DNA from: Calditrichota bacterium
GTDB lineage: Bacteria > Calditrichota > Calditrichia > RBG-13-44-9 > J042
Reading direction: 5' to 3'
Length of the DNA: 63,395 nt
Assembly: GCA_013150955.1 (NCBI GenBank)
Contig: JAADJD010000025.1
Coordinates: forward strand, 1 to 63,395
In this document: positions 19,401-28,636 of the stretch, in pieces
How positions within the stretch are numbered: the first letter of the stretch is position 1
How the letters are laid out: the number at the start of each line of letters is the position of its first letter
Program-made: the position numbers and the translations under genes
The notes under the pieces: model-generated
The model's database searches: none
Seen by the model: the letters and a program-made list of their open reading frames with translations, nothing else
Told to the model about the DNA's origin: nothing

Positions 19401-21418
19401 TTCTGATTCCAGTTGTAATAGACGTATTTGAGGAATTTCTGAATGGCCAGGGGCGACTTTATGCCATAATTAAATTCATCGTAAATATCCTGAACCCGCA
19501 CCAATTCCACATCCAGTCCCTGAGAACGCCGATAGTCCCGCAGCTCCAGCGCGTTCCGATAGAAACGATCATGGGTAATGATCAAATATTCTGCCGAGTT
19601 GGAGGGATCCCGCAGAGTCAATTCCGGTCGCTCGGGATCAAAGGGTTCATCCAGCTCGATGCGCACAGGCTTCTTTTTCAAATCTTCCGTGATGGCAATG
19701 TACTCAATATCATCGGCAATGATATGATCCTGAAAAATGACCTTGTAGATTTTGCGCCCCTTAACCTCTTCGATCTCCAGTTTGTAATTGACAATTTTAC
19801 CAATCCCTTTCTTGTAAATCTGGATGTCCGATCGGGTAAATCCGTCAATTTCAAACTGAAACAGGTTGATGTTGGGGAAAAACACAATGGAGGGCTTTCG
19901 AAATTCGATCTGATTGCGATAGGCCCGATATTGGCGATCGTAGGTAACTTCAAACCAGTTTAACAAAACAATATCCGTTCCCACGGGAGGTTTCACCGGA
20001 AGCTGAACGTCCAGCACATTTTCTCCATGACGCAGATCCAGGGTGCGAATATTGGATTGTCCAATGTTGCTCACCGTGGCCGTGTCCTGATTAAACCAAC
20101 CCGGTCGCGCGGTGCCGACCAATCCATTGTTTAACCAGACCATCACCTGATGCGGTGAGCCTCCAATGGACTTGCCGGAAAACATGACCTTCACTTCAAC
20201 CGGGTTGAAAGAGGATGAATCGGGATAAATCAACTCAAAAGGATATTGCTTTTTGCCAATGGACTTGATTCCGGTATCAAAGAACCAGAGATCACGCGTG
20301 TAGGACAGGCTCCCCACATTGCCAAATCCCAACCGCTCGAAGTGGTTATCTTCCTCCACGTGCACCGTGTAGGAATAAAACGGGGCCGGGTTATAACGGG
20401 TAGGATCGGTGGTAACAATACCACCGCTTTCTTCCACCATCCGCACCCCGGGATTACCGCCCCACTCCAGCCAGTACACATTGTCATCGGTAAATGGATC
20501 TTTATAAACATCGGGATATTCTTTCAGAAACGTGCCATAATTGGGCTCTCCCAGAAACTCGATATAATCCTCGGGATCAAAACGTCCATCCTGTTCACCA
20601 TATAAAAGGAAAGGAACCTCACGGCCTTTGTTGGTCAGCCGGAAGGTGCGCGGATCCAGTTGATTCAGATCGATGCCATTCTCTTCCAGATCTGCACCGG
20701 TCACTTTATACACACCTTTTTCCCGAACAACAAATCGAATCCGCGGCTTAAAAACGTACGCCTGAGGATCCGTCTGTTGAACACCGAAGGTCTGATATCG
20801 GGTTTCCACAAAGCCGCTTAATTGATCATTGGCGATAAATTTTTTGAGAAGGGGCAGTTCCGATGCCCGGGCCGCCGTCGCCTGCCCTTTTCCCGAACCG
20901 GTCGCTCCCTTCAAACGAATGGTAACCGTAAATTTGGTAAAAAACCGTACTCCACTTCCCGTGGCCTGTACGGGAAAAACCTGCAGCGCATATATGGGAA
21001 AATCCCGAAACAATCCCTGATAACGAAGCTGAACAAATCGGGAAGGATACGGATAGGTAACCGGCTCCGGTGCACCAATTTGCAGGCTGTCGTTTCGGTG
21101 AATTGGGGGACGGACACCGGCAAACACCTTTTGCTTTTGAACCGCAATGACCGGGGGGCCTACTCCCCTGGGAAGATTGAGAGGCACCACTAATAGCGGA
21201 AGAAGCGGTTTGTTGGGTTCATAATTATAATTTAAACCGGGAATTTCCACACGAGTCCATTGACCATCGGGGTGGGTGACCATCTGGAGATCGGTAAAAT
21301 CAAATTCCAGAATAATTTTATCGGGCCCCTGGGTTTTGACCGTGTAATATTTTGAACTCGCCGCCTCACCAACCAGTACCGTTCCAATCAGCACCCAGAA
21401 AAGAATCCATTTCCTCAT
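16451..21418 (-). CDS. porU: PorU-like C25 (gingipain) family cysteine protease with T9SS sorting domain
   Basis: This 1655-residue secreted protein has a signal peptide, a long N-terminal beta-rich region, and a peptidase C25 domain (about 590-960) with catalytic His845 (LGHGGG) and Cys879 (MTCFTG). Several Ig/CARDB-like beta domains follow, then a C-terminal type A T9SS sorting domain (GNYPNPFKDQTIF ... GRLIRVITED ... NGVYFALIRAKYQGK). In T9SS the C25-family sortase PorU removes cargo sorting domains and attaches cargo to lipopolysaccharide. PorU of P. gingivalis also keeps its own CTD. Coupling to the PorV-like gene supports the sortase assignment, although a secreted gingipain-like protease is the alternative. 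It is longer than typical PorU (about 1150 residues) because of the extra C-terminal domains. Confidence 0.87.
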   Translation of the reverse strand: MRKWILFWVLIGTVLVGEAASSKYYTVKTQGPDKIILEFDFTDLQMVTHPDGQWTRVEIPGLNYNYEPNKPLLPLLVVPLNLPRGVGPPVIAVQKQKVFAGVRPPIHRNDSLQIGAPEPVTYPYPSRFVQLRYQGLFRDFPIYALQVFPVQATGSGVRFFTKFTVTIRLKGATGSGKGQATAARASELPLLKKFIANDQLSGFVETRYQTFGVQQTDPQAYVFKPRIRFVVREKGVYKVTGADLEENGIDLNQLDPRTFRLTNKGREVPFLLYGEQDGRFDPEDYIEFLGEPNYGTFLKEYPDVYKDPFTDDNVYWLEWGGNPGVRMVEESGGIVTTDPTRYNPAPFYSYTVHVEEDNHFERLGFGNVGSLSYTRDLWFFDTGIKSIGKKQYPFELIYPDSSSFNPVEVKVMFSGKSIGGSPHQVMVWLNNGLVGTARPGWFNQDTATVSNIGQSNIRTLDLRHGENVLDVQLPVKPPVGTDIVLLNWFEVTYDRQYRAYRNQIEFRKPSIVFFPNINLFQFEIDGFTRSDIQIYKKGIGKIVNYKLEIEEVKGRKIYKVIFQDHIIADDIEYIAITEDLKKKPVRIELDEPFDPERPELTLRDPSNSAEYLIITHDRFYRNALELRDYRRSQGLDVELVRVQDIYDEFNYGIKSPLAIQKFLKYVYYNWNQNRKLKYVLLLGDANFDYKSTSTLFTDFVPTFFLQTFKFGAAATDYPYSLLSGDDLIPDVFLGRIPVMVASDVTVILEKIMEYEQNPVLGPWRNQALFISGNDASTFEFDYRNRPLFRVQNSRMLEVLLPQHHTAYRLNTVKDPNKDYDPNFGGTTDLIEYFDDGVYYINFLGHGGGAIWADVNLFNLRDVDRLNNKGMYPFITSMTCFTGSFDNPGNMGLAQKLVLAKEKGAIGVLASSGLGWAYNDFAMLWSVGQFLFNPDFTVGEAVTLGKIFYLTSRANYFVNDTLFTAPGYYYLYKDMVHQYNLIGDPYIRFETVPRTLELSLDNSLPQPGDTVQVTIRAPFASAEGYLELADYANNVINRVPIYTSSTTQTFPLEIPATFPEGTGRVRAYLSDGQQDASGVVPIGVNYAVLDSIVLIPEKPSADDSVHLQIYVQDPVGIQEVYLLVANIRQRIDTREIQPGVYRTIRAIPPTFALQTVFFSVYVRNSNGNLSVFRNRSYTILDDRPDVFVEKGSIRLDGQERVSVVAVLGNKGRSVARNVLVNFYQGRNNFRNKVHFASKTLDIPPGDSVHVTADFPFNLAQSQFRIYVVADPTETIPDFNRNNNADSISLQPTVFNVTPELGTTYDGVSTDTLSLGEYVTLYVPPGAISQPSVLTFRLKTAEPPEDQKGLQLIPIVAQDQYHAVEIHLRNPAAQWVQPFYLQIKPRPIANYGNSPLEEVVIYRKTGMSQPWVAVDTQVDTDAGVVMTHANRDGWFAPFISGDLQPPRIELTVDGRPFQSRAQVSSNPVMHLVIEDESGLIIHPEQISITIDGKPVPQDKIFIPDSVQKSNVLGITLYPELEVGEHRMKVEAKDVNGNLAEKEYDLLVSDEFDVHVFGNYPNPFKDQTIFAYYVSPDVLDEFEIRIYTVSGRLIRVITEDINTINQPHGARASGYNELIWDGTDEEGNEVANGVYFALIRAKYQGKVKETILKVAKLK

Positions 21419-21503
21419 ACAGACCCAGTCCGATAAATTTTCGTTACCATTTGATTTCGCAAAATTTATATTGGGTTGGAGGCCTTCCCAATGATTTTTT
21501 TAG

Positions 21504-21538
21504 AAAGGCGACAATAGCCAGACTATTGCCGCCTTTCC
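21504..21538. other. Strong hairpin after the giant T9SS cargo gene
   Basis: GAAAGGCGACAATAG pairs with CTATTGCCGCCTTTC around a 5-nt loop. It lies between the cargo gene and the PorU-like gene, both read leftward. Neither side has a proper T run in that direction, so it is a weak terminator candidate or an RNA-stability element. Confidence 0.55.
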
Positions 21539-21567
21539 TGAAAAAATGGATGCGCTTATACCTGTGT

Positions 21568-24500
21568 CTATTTCATGTAGATCATCTTTCGCACCTGTCG
21601 GAAACTGTATTCATTCACTGTGAAGACGAAATAGTACACCCCATTGGATACCGCATTGCCAAAATCATCCCTGGCATCCCAGGTAAATTCATCGTACACA
21701 CCGGGTTCAAAGAACCGATTCTCGAAAATCGTGCGCACCTTCTGACCCAGCACGTTGTAAATCACCAGACTGGCCTTGCTGGGTTTCGCCACCGAGAACT
21801 TGAACCGGGTGGACGGGTTGAATGGATTGGGATAGTTCTGGGCAATCTGGAAGACCTTTGGCAATGGCATGGGTGTAGCACTGACTATTGTCGCGTACTC
21901 ATGAATTTCACCCGTAAAATCCCGGGAAACCAGCTTGTAGTAGTAGGTCTTGTTTCCTTCCACGTCCTTATCCACGTATTCATAGGAAGAGCTTTCAGTC
22001 GTGTTGCCCTTACCGGGGATAATACTGGAATTGATCTGAACATATTCGCCACTGATCTCTTCCGCACGGTAAATGTAGAACCCTTCGTTGTTAATTTCCG
22101 AACTGGTTTCCCACCGCAGGATGACCTTGCCATAATCTTCTTCCGCCTCGAACAATGAGAGCGTTACGGGCAGAGCATTGTCCTGACCGCCGGCGGCATC
22201 ATCCCCAAAGGTGAAGTAATTTCCACCGCCAACGACCGTTGTGGAGGTGATGGTTCCAGAAGAAGACGTACCGGTTCCATCGCCACCAATGCTCACCCAT
22301 TGCGATCCATCCCACTGGGCCACGTCCAGCGCGGTCAGATTGGTAATACCATCGTTGGAATTCCAGGTCAAGGTAATGGTTGGGCTGCTTGGGGTTCCAC
22401 CAGCTCCATCGATCAGCCAGTAGCGCACGGTGGAAATCGCACTTAAACTGGTATTGTCGATGGCGCTACCCACAGCAGTATGGGGATCTTCATTATATTG
22501 TTCCACGGTCACCGAGTAAGCGGCGCTCACGCTGGCAAAATTAATGGTAACGGGGAGATATTCACCCCCCTTTCCGGTCGGGAATTCGAAACTCACATTG
22601 GTGGCCGCAGCATCAAAATCTTTCACCATTCGACCTTCGATGTAGCTGTTGGAACTGGCACCCGAAACGGTTGCCGAGGTTCCCAGCGTGAGGTAATTGC
22701 TCCCCGTGGTTACCACACCGCTGGTGAGTGTGAGTGTACCTTCCACTTTCGGATTCTGGCTCAGCGTAATGCCATTGGAGTTATTTACTGTTAAATTGTA
22801 GAAGGTAATGTTCGTGGTACCGCTGATGGTCTGTGCGGCGGTACCGTCCAGAATCACCGTTCCGGCAGTGCTGCTAAACGAACCGCCATTCCCTACCAGA
22901 TTCCCCTTGACGTGGGTGTCGGAATTGGGCGTGATGGTACCCGAGGTCAGCGTCAGGGTACCGTTAAAATTCACCACACCCGTTCCGGTAATGTCCACAT
23001 TCGCATTGTTATCGAAGGCGGCAAAGGAGTGCGTTCCGCTGCCTCCCAGCGTGAGGGTACCGGAATTGGTGGTCGTCCCCGAAACGCTGATGGCACCGGT
23101 GCTGCTGGTGGCCAATCCACCATTGTTCGTCATATCGCCACCCACACTCAGCGTACCGCTGGTGATGGTTACCGAAGAGGCGTTGGAATTGTTTTTCGTG
23201 AAATTGTTGTTTACGGTAAAGCCAGACACGCTCAGATCGCCAACGGGATCCAGGGTCAGGTTACCATAGGTTTGCGCCTGGAAACCCAGGTAATTGGCCG
23301 ACCAGGTAAAGGAAGATCCTGACGCGTAGGATTGCTGGGTCACATCCAGGCTACCTCCAGCGCCGTTTCCAAATCCAAGATTGTTCGCTCCGCTGAAGGA
23401 GATGCTGGCACCACTGCCCACGCTCACCGTTCCCGATCCGGTGACGTCAATCACCCGGCCCTGAGAGGACGGATTGGTGGTGGCGTTCAATTGCGAACCG
23501 GTGCCCGTAATGTTTAACACGGTACCGCTGCCACCGTCCAGGGTCAGCGCCGGAGCCGCCGTGGTCGTAATGGTTACCTGCGCCCCACCGGAGATGGTGA
23601 GGGTACCCCAGGTAAAGCCGGTATCGATATTTACGGTATAATTTCCGTCAATGGTCACCGCATCGCCGGCACCGGGTACAACATCGGGATTCCAGTTGGC
23701 TGCCGTGCTGGCGTTATTGTCTGCACCGCCACCATCCCAGGTGTAGGCACCCTGGGCTTCAGCAACCGTGAAGTTCAACCGGGTCGCATCCGGGGTCACC
23801 GCATCCGCTGTGACCAGATCATTGGTCGTATCAATGGTTGGCGTGGAGTCAATATCTTCCCAGTTGGTGGAACCGCTGGTTCCGCGCAAAATCCGCATGA
23901 AACTTTCATTTCCGATCGTAAAGCCGGGATCGGTGTACACCAGGGTAATGTTGTACTGGGTAATTCCCGAAGTATGGCTAATCGTCCATTTTCGGGTATT
24001 AGAGATACTCTTGATGCCGGCTGGTGTGTTGCCCACCTGCGGATCCGCGGTCTCATAAGTAACGGTAACACTTCCGGTACCGCTGGTGACATTCACCGTG
24101 GTAGGCCGATACGCCGTGCCATCACCGACGGGAAATTCAAATGAACCCGTGGCGGCATAATCCTTGGTCATGGTACCGGAAAAATAGCGCGCGCTGCTGG
24201 CGCCCGAAGTGGTACCGCTGCTACCGATGGTCAGGGTATTGCCTGAACCAGACAAAATTCCATTAATAAAGGTAAGCGTTCCGTTAACGGTTAAGTTCCC
24301 GCCAAGGCTTACACCACTCCCATTATCAATGTCCAGATCCTGAACCGAGCTGATGCCCGCCGGAATGGTTTCGGCGGCGGATGTTCCGTTGAACACCAGC
24401 TTACCATTAATCGTGTAGGTTCCAAAACCTGCCAGAGAGGTCCCATTGGTTTCCAAGGTTGCTCCAGAAGCCACGGTAAGCGTGTTGCTACCGGGGAGGC

Positions 24501-26526
24501 TTAAGCTGGCACCATTCATCTGCAACGTTCCGGCCTGCACATTAATAGCCGATCCAGTTCCCAGCGTCACCGTGCCACCGCCACTGGCGAAGGCCGCTAT
24601 GCTACCGGACTTATTGACGGTAATATTTCCGTAGGTAATCCCGGTTTTAATCGTTTCGTTGGTGGATCCATCGAAAATAATTTCGCTGGAAGCATCCAGA
24701 TTATAGGTATCAAAGCCTGTAATGTCCACCCCACCGGTTTGCATCTTACCATTGGCTCCCATGGTCAAAATATGGGTACCTGTACCGGTTCCGGCCAGGG
24801 TCAACTGCGTGCTGGAACTGAATACCAGCGTTCCAGTGGTAATCGTCAGGGTGCTGTTGTCAGCCGCAGAACCCTTGTCCATCTTCAAAATTCCACCGCT
24901 CTGAACGGTTACCGTCACCGATGCACTGGCCTTATTGATAGTCAGGTTCCCCACCGAAAAACTTTCCGAGATGGTGATATTGGTGGAGCTGGTACCGTTC
25001 AGCACAATGGTCCCCCGCGTACTCACGCCGTAAGAACCGGAACCGCCTACAATATTCCCATGAACCGTCAGGGTGCGACCGGCTTCGGCGTGGACCAATT
25101 CCCCGTTGGTCAGGGTTAAATCGCCGTTGATCTCGCGATCCCCTGCCGTACCGGTTCCCGCAATGGTGACGCCGGAAGCATTATTAATGGTCACATTGGG
25201 TGGATTCAAAGTGCTGGTCCATTCATCCCCGGTGGTCTGTGCCGAAGAACCGCTGTAAACCAGCGTTGCCGAAGAACCATAGGCAAACGTACCACTGGTA
25301 ATAGTGAGCGTCCCATTGGAACGGGTCAGCGTACCGGTCACGGTAATGGAGGCGGAGGAATTATTAATCGCAAACGATCCGCCACCGCTGAGGGTTAAAT
25401 TGGTTACCGAACGGGTGGCCGCACTGCCAAACGTGATGGTTCCCGTGGTGTTTACTTCCACGGTGTAAGGCCCGCTGGTGGAGGGCCATTCATCAATGTC
25501 GATGGTGCGACTGGAACAGGTATACAGCAACTTTCCGGTTGCCCCATAGGCCAGGGTGGCATTGGTCAGGGTAATCTGGGCACCCTCAATGGCCTGTTCC
25601 AGCTGGGTATTAATGGTAAACGTCACCGTCCCGCTGAACTCCAGCACATTGGTGTTCGAACCCTGGGAGTTAATCTTAATCGTTTCAAATGTGGCATTGA
25701 TTGAAGAAGAAATGGTAACCGTTGCAGCCACAAAATTGTCGAAATCATAGCTCATGTTGAATTCGAACACGCTACCGCTCTGTGGCGAAAAAGTGGTACC
25801 GGCTCCCAGAGTTAACACGGTGCGGGCCTGTCCGGTTACTGTGGTTGTGGAAAAGGTGTTGGACGGAGCGAAGGTCCCCGCCGTTAACGTCAGGGTGCGA
25901 TAGGTAATCTGGCTCATGGTGTTGGAAAGCGTTCCACCAGATTTATTGATTGTTACATCCCGGAAGGTAACATTGGTGCTCCCGTCGATGCTCTGATTTC
26001 CGGCCCCGTCAAAGGTTGGGCTAATGCGCCCCGCCGTGGTGGCCCAGGTTCCATTCACCGTTAACGACCCTTCCAGCAATAAAGTAGAAATTGCCGCCGC
26101 AGAAGACTGCACCGTTCCGTTGGCATCCACCGTAAAATTCCCGGCAACGTCTGCCGTACCGCCATTGAATTCAAACGTACCGTTGGTTACAGTAACATTC
26201 CCTCCTACCGTCAGCGTATTGGTATTCAGGTCAATCGTACCGGTGTTGGTCCCGTCCCCGATGGTCAAGCTCGCACAAGCCTCGTTGGCCGTTAAGGTAA
26301 CCGTAAACCCACCGGCAATTGTTACCTGATCATCCGCATCGGGAATACCATCAGCATCTGTACCAGATACAATAGTCCAGGTAGCTTGATCGTTCCAGTT
26401 CCCGGTCGCCGCCGCCGAAAAGGTTGCCTGGGCGAACGAACTGGTTACTATACCCAATAGCAAGAGGACCAAAGGCAGCGTCATCCAGATCCGCCTTTTA
26501 TGGTTAGATGTAGCCCATCGCTTCAT
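21568..26526 (-). CDS. Giant repetitive secreted beta-helix protein with T9SS sorting domain
   Basis: The ATG at 26526 has TGGAGGA 8 bases upstream and opens on a clean signal peptide (MKRWATSNHKRRIWMTLPLV..., cleavage near SFAQA). It is preferred to the ATG 15 codons earlier. The mature protein of about 1620 residues is Gly/Ser/Thr/Asn-rich with many repeats of the type GTLTLTSGTITPNS, NLTINKS and VTINNASGVTI. These are short strands expected to form a parallel beta-helix, as in autotransporter-like adhesins. The C-terminus has a fibronectin-like domain and a type A sorting domain (NYPNPFNPSTRFKFSV ... YNVLGQKVRTI ... NGVYYFVFTVNEY). It is a probable cargo of the neighbouring PorU/PorV pair, exposed on the cell surface. 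Adhesion is inference. Confidence 0.9.
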   Translation of the reverse strand: MKRWATSNHKRRIWMTLPLVLLLLGIVTSSFAQATFSAAATGNWNDQATWTIVSGTDADGIPDADDQVTIAGGFTVTLTANEACASLTIGDGTNTGTIDLNTNTLTVGGNVTVTNGTFEFNGGTADVAGNFTVDANGTVQSSAAAISTLLLEGSLTVNGTWATTAGRISPTFDGAGNQSIDGSTNVTFRDVTINKSGGTLSNTMSQITYRTLTLTAGTFAPSNTFSTTTVTGQARTVLTLGAGTTFSPQSGSVFEFNMSYDFDNFVAATVTISSSINATFETIKINSQGSNTNVLEFSGTVTFTINTQLEQAIEGAQITLTNATLAYGATGKLLYTCSSRTIDIDEWPSTSGPYTVEVNTTGTITFGSAATRSVTNLTLSGGGSFAINNSSASITVTGTLTRSNGTLTITSGTFAYGSSATLVYSGSSAQTTGDEWTSTLNPPNVTINNASGVTIAGTGTAGDREINGDLTLTNGELVHAEAGRTLTVHGNIVGGSGSYGVSTRGTIVLNGTSSTNITISESFSVGNLTINKASASVTVTVQSGGILKMDKGSAADNSTLTITTGTLVFSSSTQLTLAGTGTGTHILTMGANGKMQTGGVDITGFDTYNLDASSEIIFDGSTNETIKTGITYGNITVNKSGSIAAFASGGGTVTLGTGSAINVQAGTLQMNGASLSLPGSNTLTVASGATLETNGTSLAGFGTYTINGKLVFNGTSAAETIPAGISSVQDLDIDNGSGVSLGGNLTVNGTLTFINGILSGSGNTLTIGSSGTTSGASSARYFSGTMTKDYAATGSFEFPVGDGTAYRPTTVNVTSGTGSVTVTYETADPQVGNTPAGIKSISNTRKWTISHTSGITQYNITLVYTDPGFTIGNESFMRILRGTSGSTNWEDIDSTPTIDTTNDLVTADAVTPDATRLNFTVAEAQGAYTWDGGGADNNASTAANWNPDVVPGAGDAVTIDGNYTVNIDTGFTWGTLTISGGAQVTITTTAAPALTLDGGSGTVLNITGTGSQLNATTNPSSQGRVIDVTGSGTVSVGSGASISFSGANNLGFGNGAGGSLDVTQQSYASGSSFTWSANYLGFQAQTYGNLTLDPVGDLSVSGFTVNNNFTKNNSNASSVTITSGTLSVGGDMTNNGGLATSSTGAISVSGTTTNSGTLTLGGSGTHSFAAFDNNANVDITGTGVVNFNGTLTLTSGTITPNSDTHVKGNLVGNGGSFSSTAGTVILDGTAAQTISGTTNITFYNLTVNNSNGITLSQNPKVEGTLTLTSGVVTTGSNYLTLGTSATVSGASSNSYIEGRMVKDFDAAATNVSFEFPTGKGGEYLPVTINFASVSAAYSVTVEQYNEDPHTAVGSAIDNTSLSAISTVRYWLIDGAGGTPSSPTITLTWNSNDGITNLTALDVAQWDGSQWVSIGGDGTGTSSSGTITSTTVVGGGNYFTFGDDAAGGQDNALPVTLSLFEAEEDYGKVILRWETSSEINNEGFYIYRAEEISGEYVQINSSIIPGKGNTTESSSYEYVDKDVEGNKTYYYKLVSRDFTGEIHEYATIVSATPMPLPKVFQIAQNYPNPFNPSTRFKFSVAKPSKASLVIYNVLGQKVRTIFENRFFEPGVYDEFTWDARDDFGNAVSNGVYYFVFTVNEYSFRQVRKMIYMK

Positions 26527-26570
26527 ATGCGTTCCTCCAGTAATTATTTTTGATCTTTCAAAATTTATCA

Positions 26571-27383
26571 TCAGGCTTCCTCTCCCCAGCTAAGCGATTC
26601 ACTAAACATTTTTTTCTTTTCGATCTTGGGGGCAAAGGCTTCATTCAGGCGTTTTCGTAAACTTTCTTCGGTTAGACCGCGGGTCAGGACACCCGTTTCG
26701 GCCATGGAAATCATCCCAGTCTCCTCGCTCACCACCAGGACGATGGCATCGGTTTGTTCGGATAATCCCAGTGCGGCGCGGTGCCGCATGCCCAGGGTGG
26801 GATCCAGTTTGGGATTTTGCGTCAGGGGAAGCTGGCATTTGGCCGCCAGAATAACATCGCCCTGGATAATGACAGCGCCATCGTGAAGGGGGGAACGGGG
26901 GTTAAAGATGGAAAGCAGCAGCGGTTTGGATACCCGGGCGTTAATCGGGATCCCCGTCTCGATAATACTTTTGATTCCCGTATCTCGAAGCAACACGATT
27001 AAGGCCCCAAAATTTTTGCGCGATAAGTCCATTACGGTGCTGATAACCTCCTCAATGAAGCGCGGTGTTTCCACATGCACCAGCTTCTGAAGCACCGGGT
27101 TCTGCCCAATGTATAATAACAACCGGCGGAATTCCGGCTGGAAGATGATCACAAACGCAATGACCCACACCGTTTTTAAATTGGAGAAAATCCACGAGCT
27201 ACCTGCCATATTTAAAATATCGGCCAGTACCGACAACAATAAAATGAGTAACAGGCCCAGCATCATTCGGGCCGCCATGCTCCCGCGAATGAATTCGTAG
27301 ACCTTGTAGAAGATATAAGAAACAAGGGCGATATCCAGAATATCAATGACCGTAATCGACAGAAACCCTATCTTAAAAAGCAT
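26571..27383 (-). CDS. cdaA: Membrane diadenylate cyclase CdaA
   Basis: This enzyme makes cyclic di-AMP from two ATP at the inner membrane. Three hydrophobic segments (about 10-30, 36-57, 68-83) precede the DAC domain with both signature motifs: DGA at 168-170 (SPLHDGAVII) and RHR at 200-202 (GMRHRAALG). Its 270 residues are the usual CdaA length. In Firmicutes cdaA is followed by cdaR and glmM. Here neither is adjacent: folP lies upstream, and the giant T9SS cargo follows, its longest possible start codon overlapping the cdaA stop. GGGGAAG precedes the start codon. Confidence 0.96.
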   Translation of the reverse strand: MLFKIGFLSITVIDILDIALVSYIFYKVYEFIRGSMAARMMLGLLLILLLSVLADILNMAGSSWIFSNLKTVWVIAFVIIFQPEFRRLLLYIGQNPVLQKLVHVETPRFIEEVISTVMDLSRKNFGALIVLLRDTGIKSIIETGIPINARVSKPLLLSIFNPRSPLHDGAVIIQGDVILAAKCQLPLTQNPKLDPTLGMRHRAALGLSEQTDAIVLVVSEETGMISMAETGVLTRGLTEESLRKRLNEAFAPKIEKKKMFSESLSWGEEA

Positions 27384-27442
27384 ACAGCTTCCCCTTGATT
27401 GCCAACATTATCGAACGGTTTTGCTAAAACCTTAATAATTTT

Positions 27443-28636
27443 TTACATAGCTTTAAAATGGGAAACGCCCTCCAGAATCTGCAACGTCTGTCGGGTTTCT
27501 TCCACATCGTGAACGCGAAAGATCCGGGCGCCGCGGTGATATGCCGCCGCCACCGAAGCCATGGTGCCCACCACGCGCTGCTCCGGTGGAAGATCCAGTA
27601 AACGTCCGATAAAAGATTTCCGCGATGGGCCAATCAGAATGGGCCACCCCAGCCCGCGAAATTCCTCCAGCCGCCGGATGAGCTCGTAATTATCCTCCCA
27701 CCGCTTGCCAAAGCCAATTCCGGGATCCACAATAATCTGATGGACGCCCCCGGAACGGGCATCAGTCACCTGCTGTTCCAGAAAGGCATAAACTTCGTCC
27801 ATTAAATTGGTGTAAGTGGGATTCTTCTGCATGTCCCGGGGCGTACCCTTGATATGCATCAGAATAACCGGTACGTTATGGGAAGCCACCACCTCCCGCA
27901 TCTGCGGATCAAAGGTCAGCCCACTAATATCATTCACCACGTGGGCTCCATGCTCCAGCGCCCGACGGGCAATTTCACTCTTATAAGTATCCACCGAGAT
28001 GACAATGTCTTCCTGTTTGTTCAGTCGGTTCAGAACCGGCGCAAGGCGCTGCCATTCTTCTTCCAGAGGAACGGGATCCGAACCCGGCCGGGTGGATTCG
28101 CCACCAATATCAATCCATTCAGCCCCCTGTTCCCGCATCTCCATCGCCCGCCGATAGGCAGCCTCGGGCTCAAAGAACTTGCCCCCGTCGCTGAAAGAAT
28201 CCGGGGTGACATTCAACACCCCCATGATAAGGGGACGATCGATAGGAAGCGGCTTCCCCTGTGCCTGAAATTGCCAGCGCTCACAGCGGGCATTTTCCAG
28301 AATTCGCGAACAGGATGTCCCCACCTCCTGCAAAACGGGTTCAGAAGACTGGCTTAACTGCTCCAGAAAACTGCGCTGCCGGGTTGCGGGCAGGGCAATA
28401 ATGATCTGCACAGAAGCTTCTGTGCGAGACGGCTGAGCCAGTATCGCGCCACAATGTTGCGATAGAACCTCCCCCAAGGTGGGCAAAAAACGGGAAGGAA
28501 ATCCCACGATTTTAAAAAATAGGGTTCCCGGTTCCAGATAACCGGAAACATCGGATACGGTAATTCGGGGATCGATCTGCTGGAGTTCCTGCTGCCAGTC
28601 TTTTTCATTCAGGCCGCGGAGAAGCCTTATTACCAT
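27443..28636 (-). CDS. folP: Dihydropteroate synthase with N-terminal extension
   Basis: The C-terminal 260 residues are a complete dihydropteroate synthase, which joins p-aminobenzoate to the pterin pyrophosphate in folate synthesis: PLIMGVLNVTPDSFSDGG at 135-152, GGESTRPGSDPV, and ILIGPSRKSFIG near the end. Before it lies a 130-residue domain with its own alpha/beta pattern (SGYLEPGTLFFKIVGFPSRF, VQIIIALPATRQRSF). The frame has no internal ATG until residue 139, so the extension is probably translated. The start overlaps the upstream TPR gene by 32 bp. folE lies two genes upstream, so this is a folate cluster interrupted by the TPR gene. Confidence 0.94.
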   Translation of the reverse strand: MVIRLLRGLNEKDWQQELQQIDPRITVSDVSGYLEPGTLFFKIVGFPSRFLPTLGEVLSQHCGAILAQPSRTEASVQIIIALPATRQRSFLEQLSQSSEPVLQEVGTSCSRILENARCERWQFQAQGKPLPIDRPLIMGVLNVTPDSFSDGGKFFEPEAAYRRAMEMREQGAEWIDIGGESTRPGSDPVPLEEEWQRLAPVLNRLNKQEDIVISVDTYKSEIARRALEHGAHVVNDISGLTFDPQMREVVASHNVPVILMHIKGTPRDMQKNPTYTNLMDEVYAFLEQQVTDARSGGVHQIIVDPGIGFGKRWEDNYELIRRLEEFRGLGWPILIGPSRKSFIGRLLDLPPEQRVVGTMASVAAAYHRGARIFRVHDVEETRQTLQILEGVSHFKAM

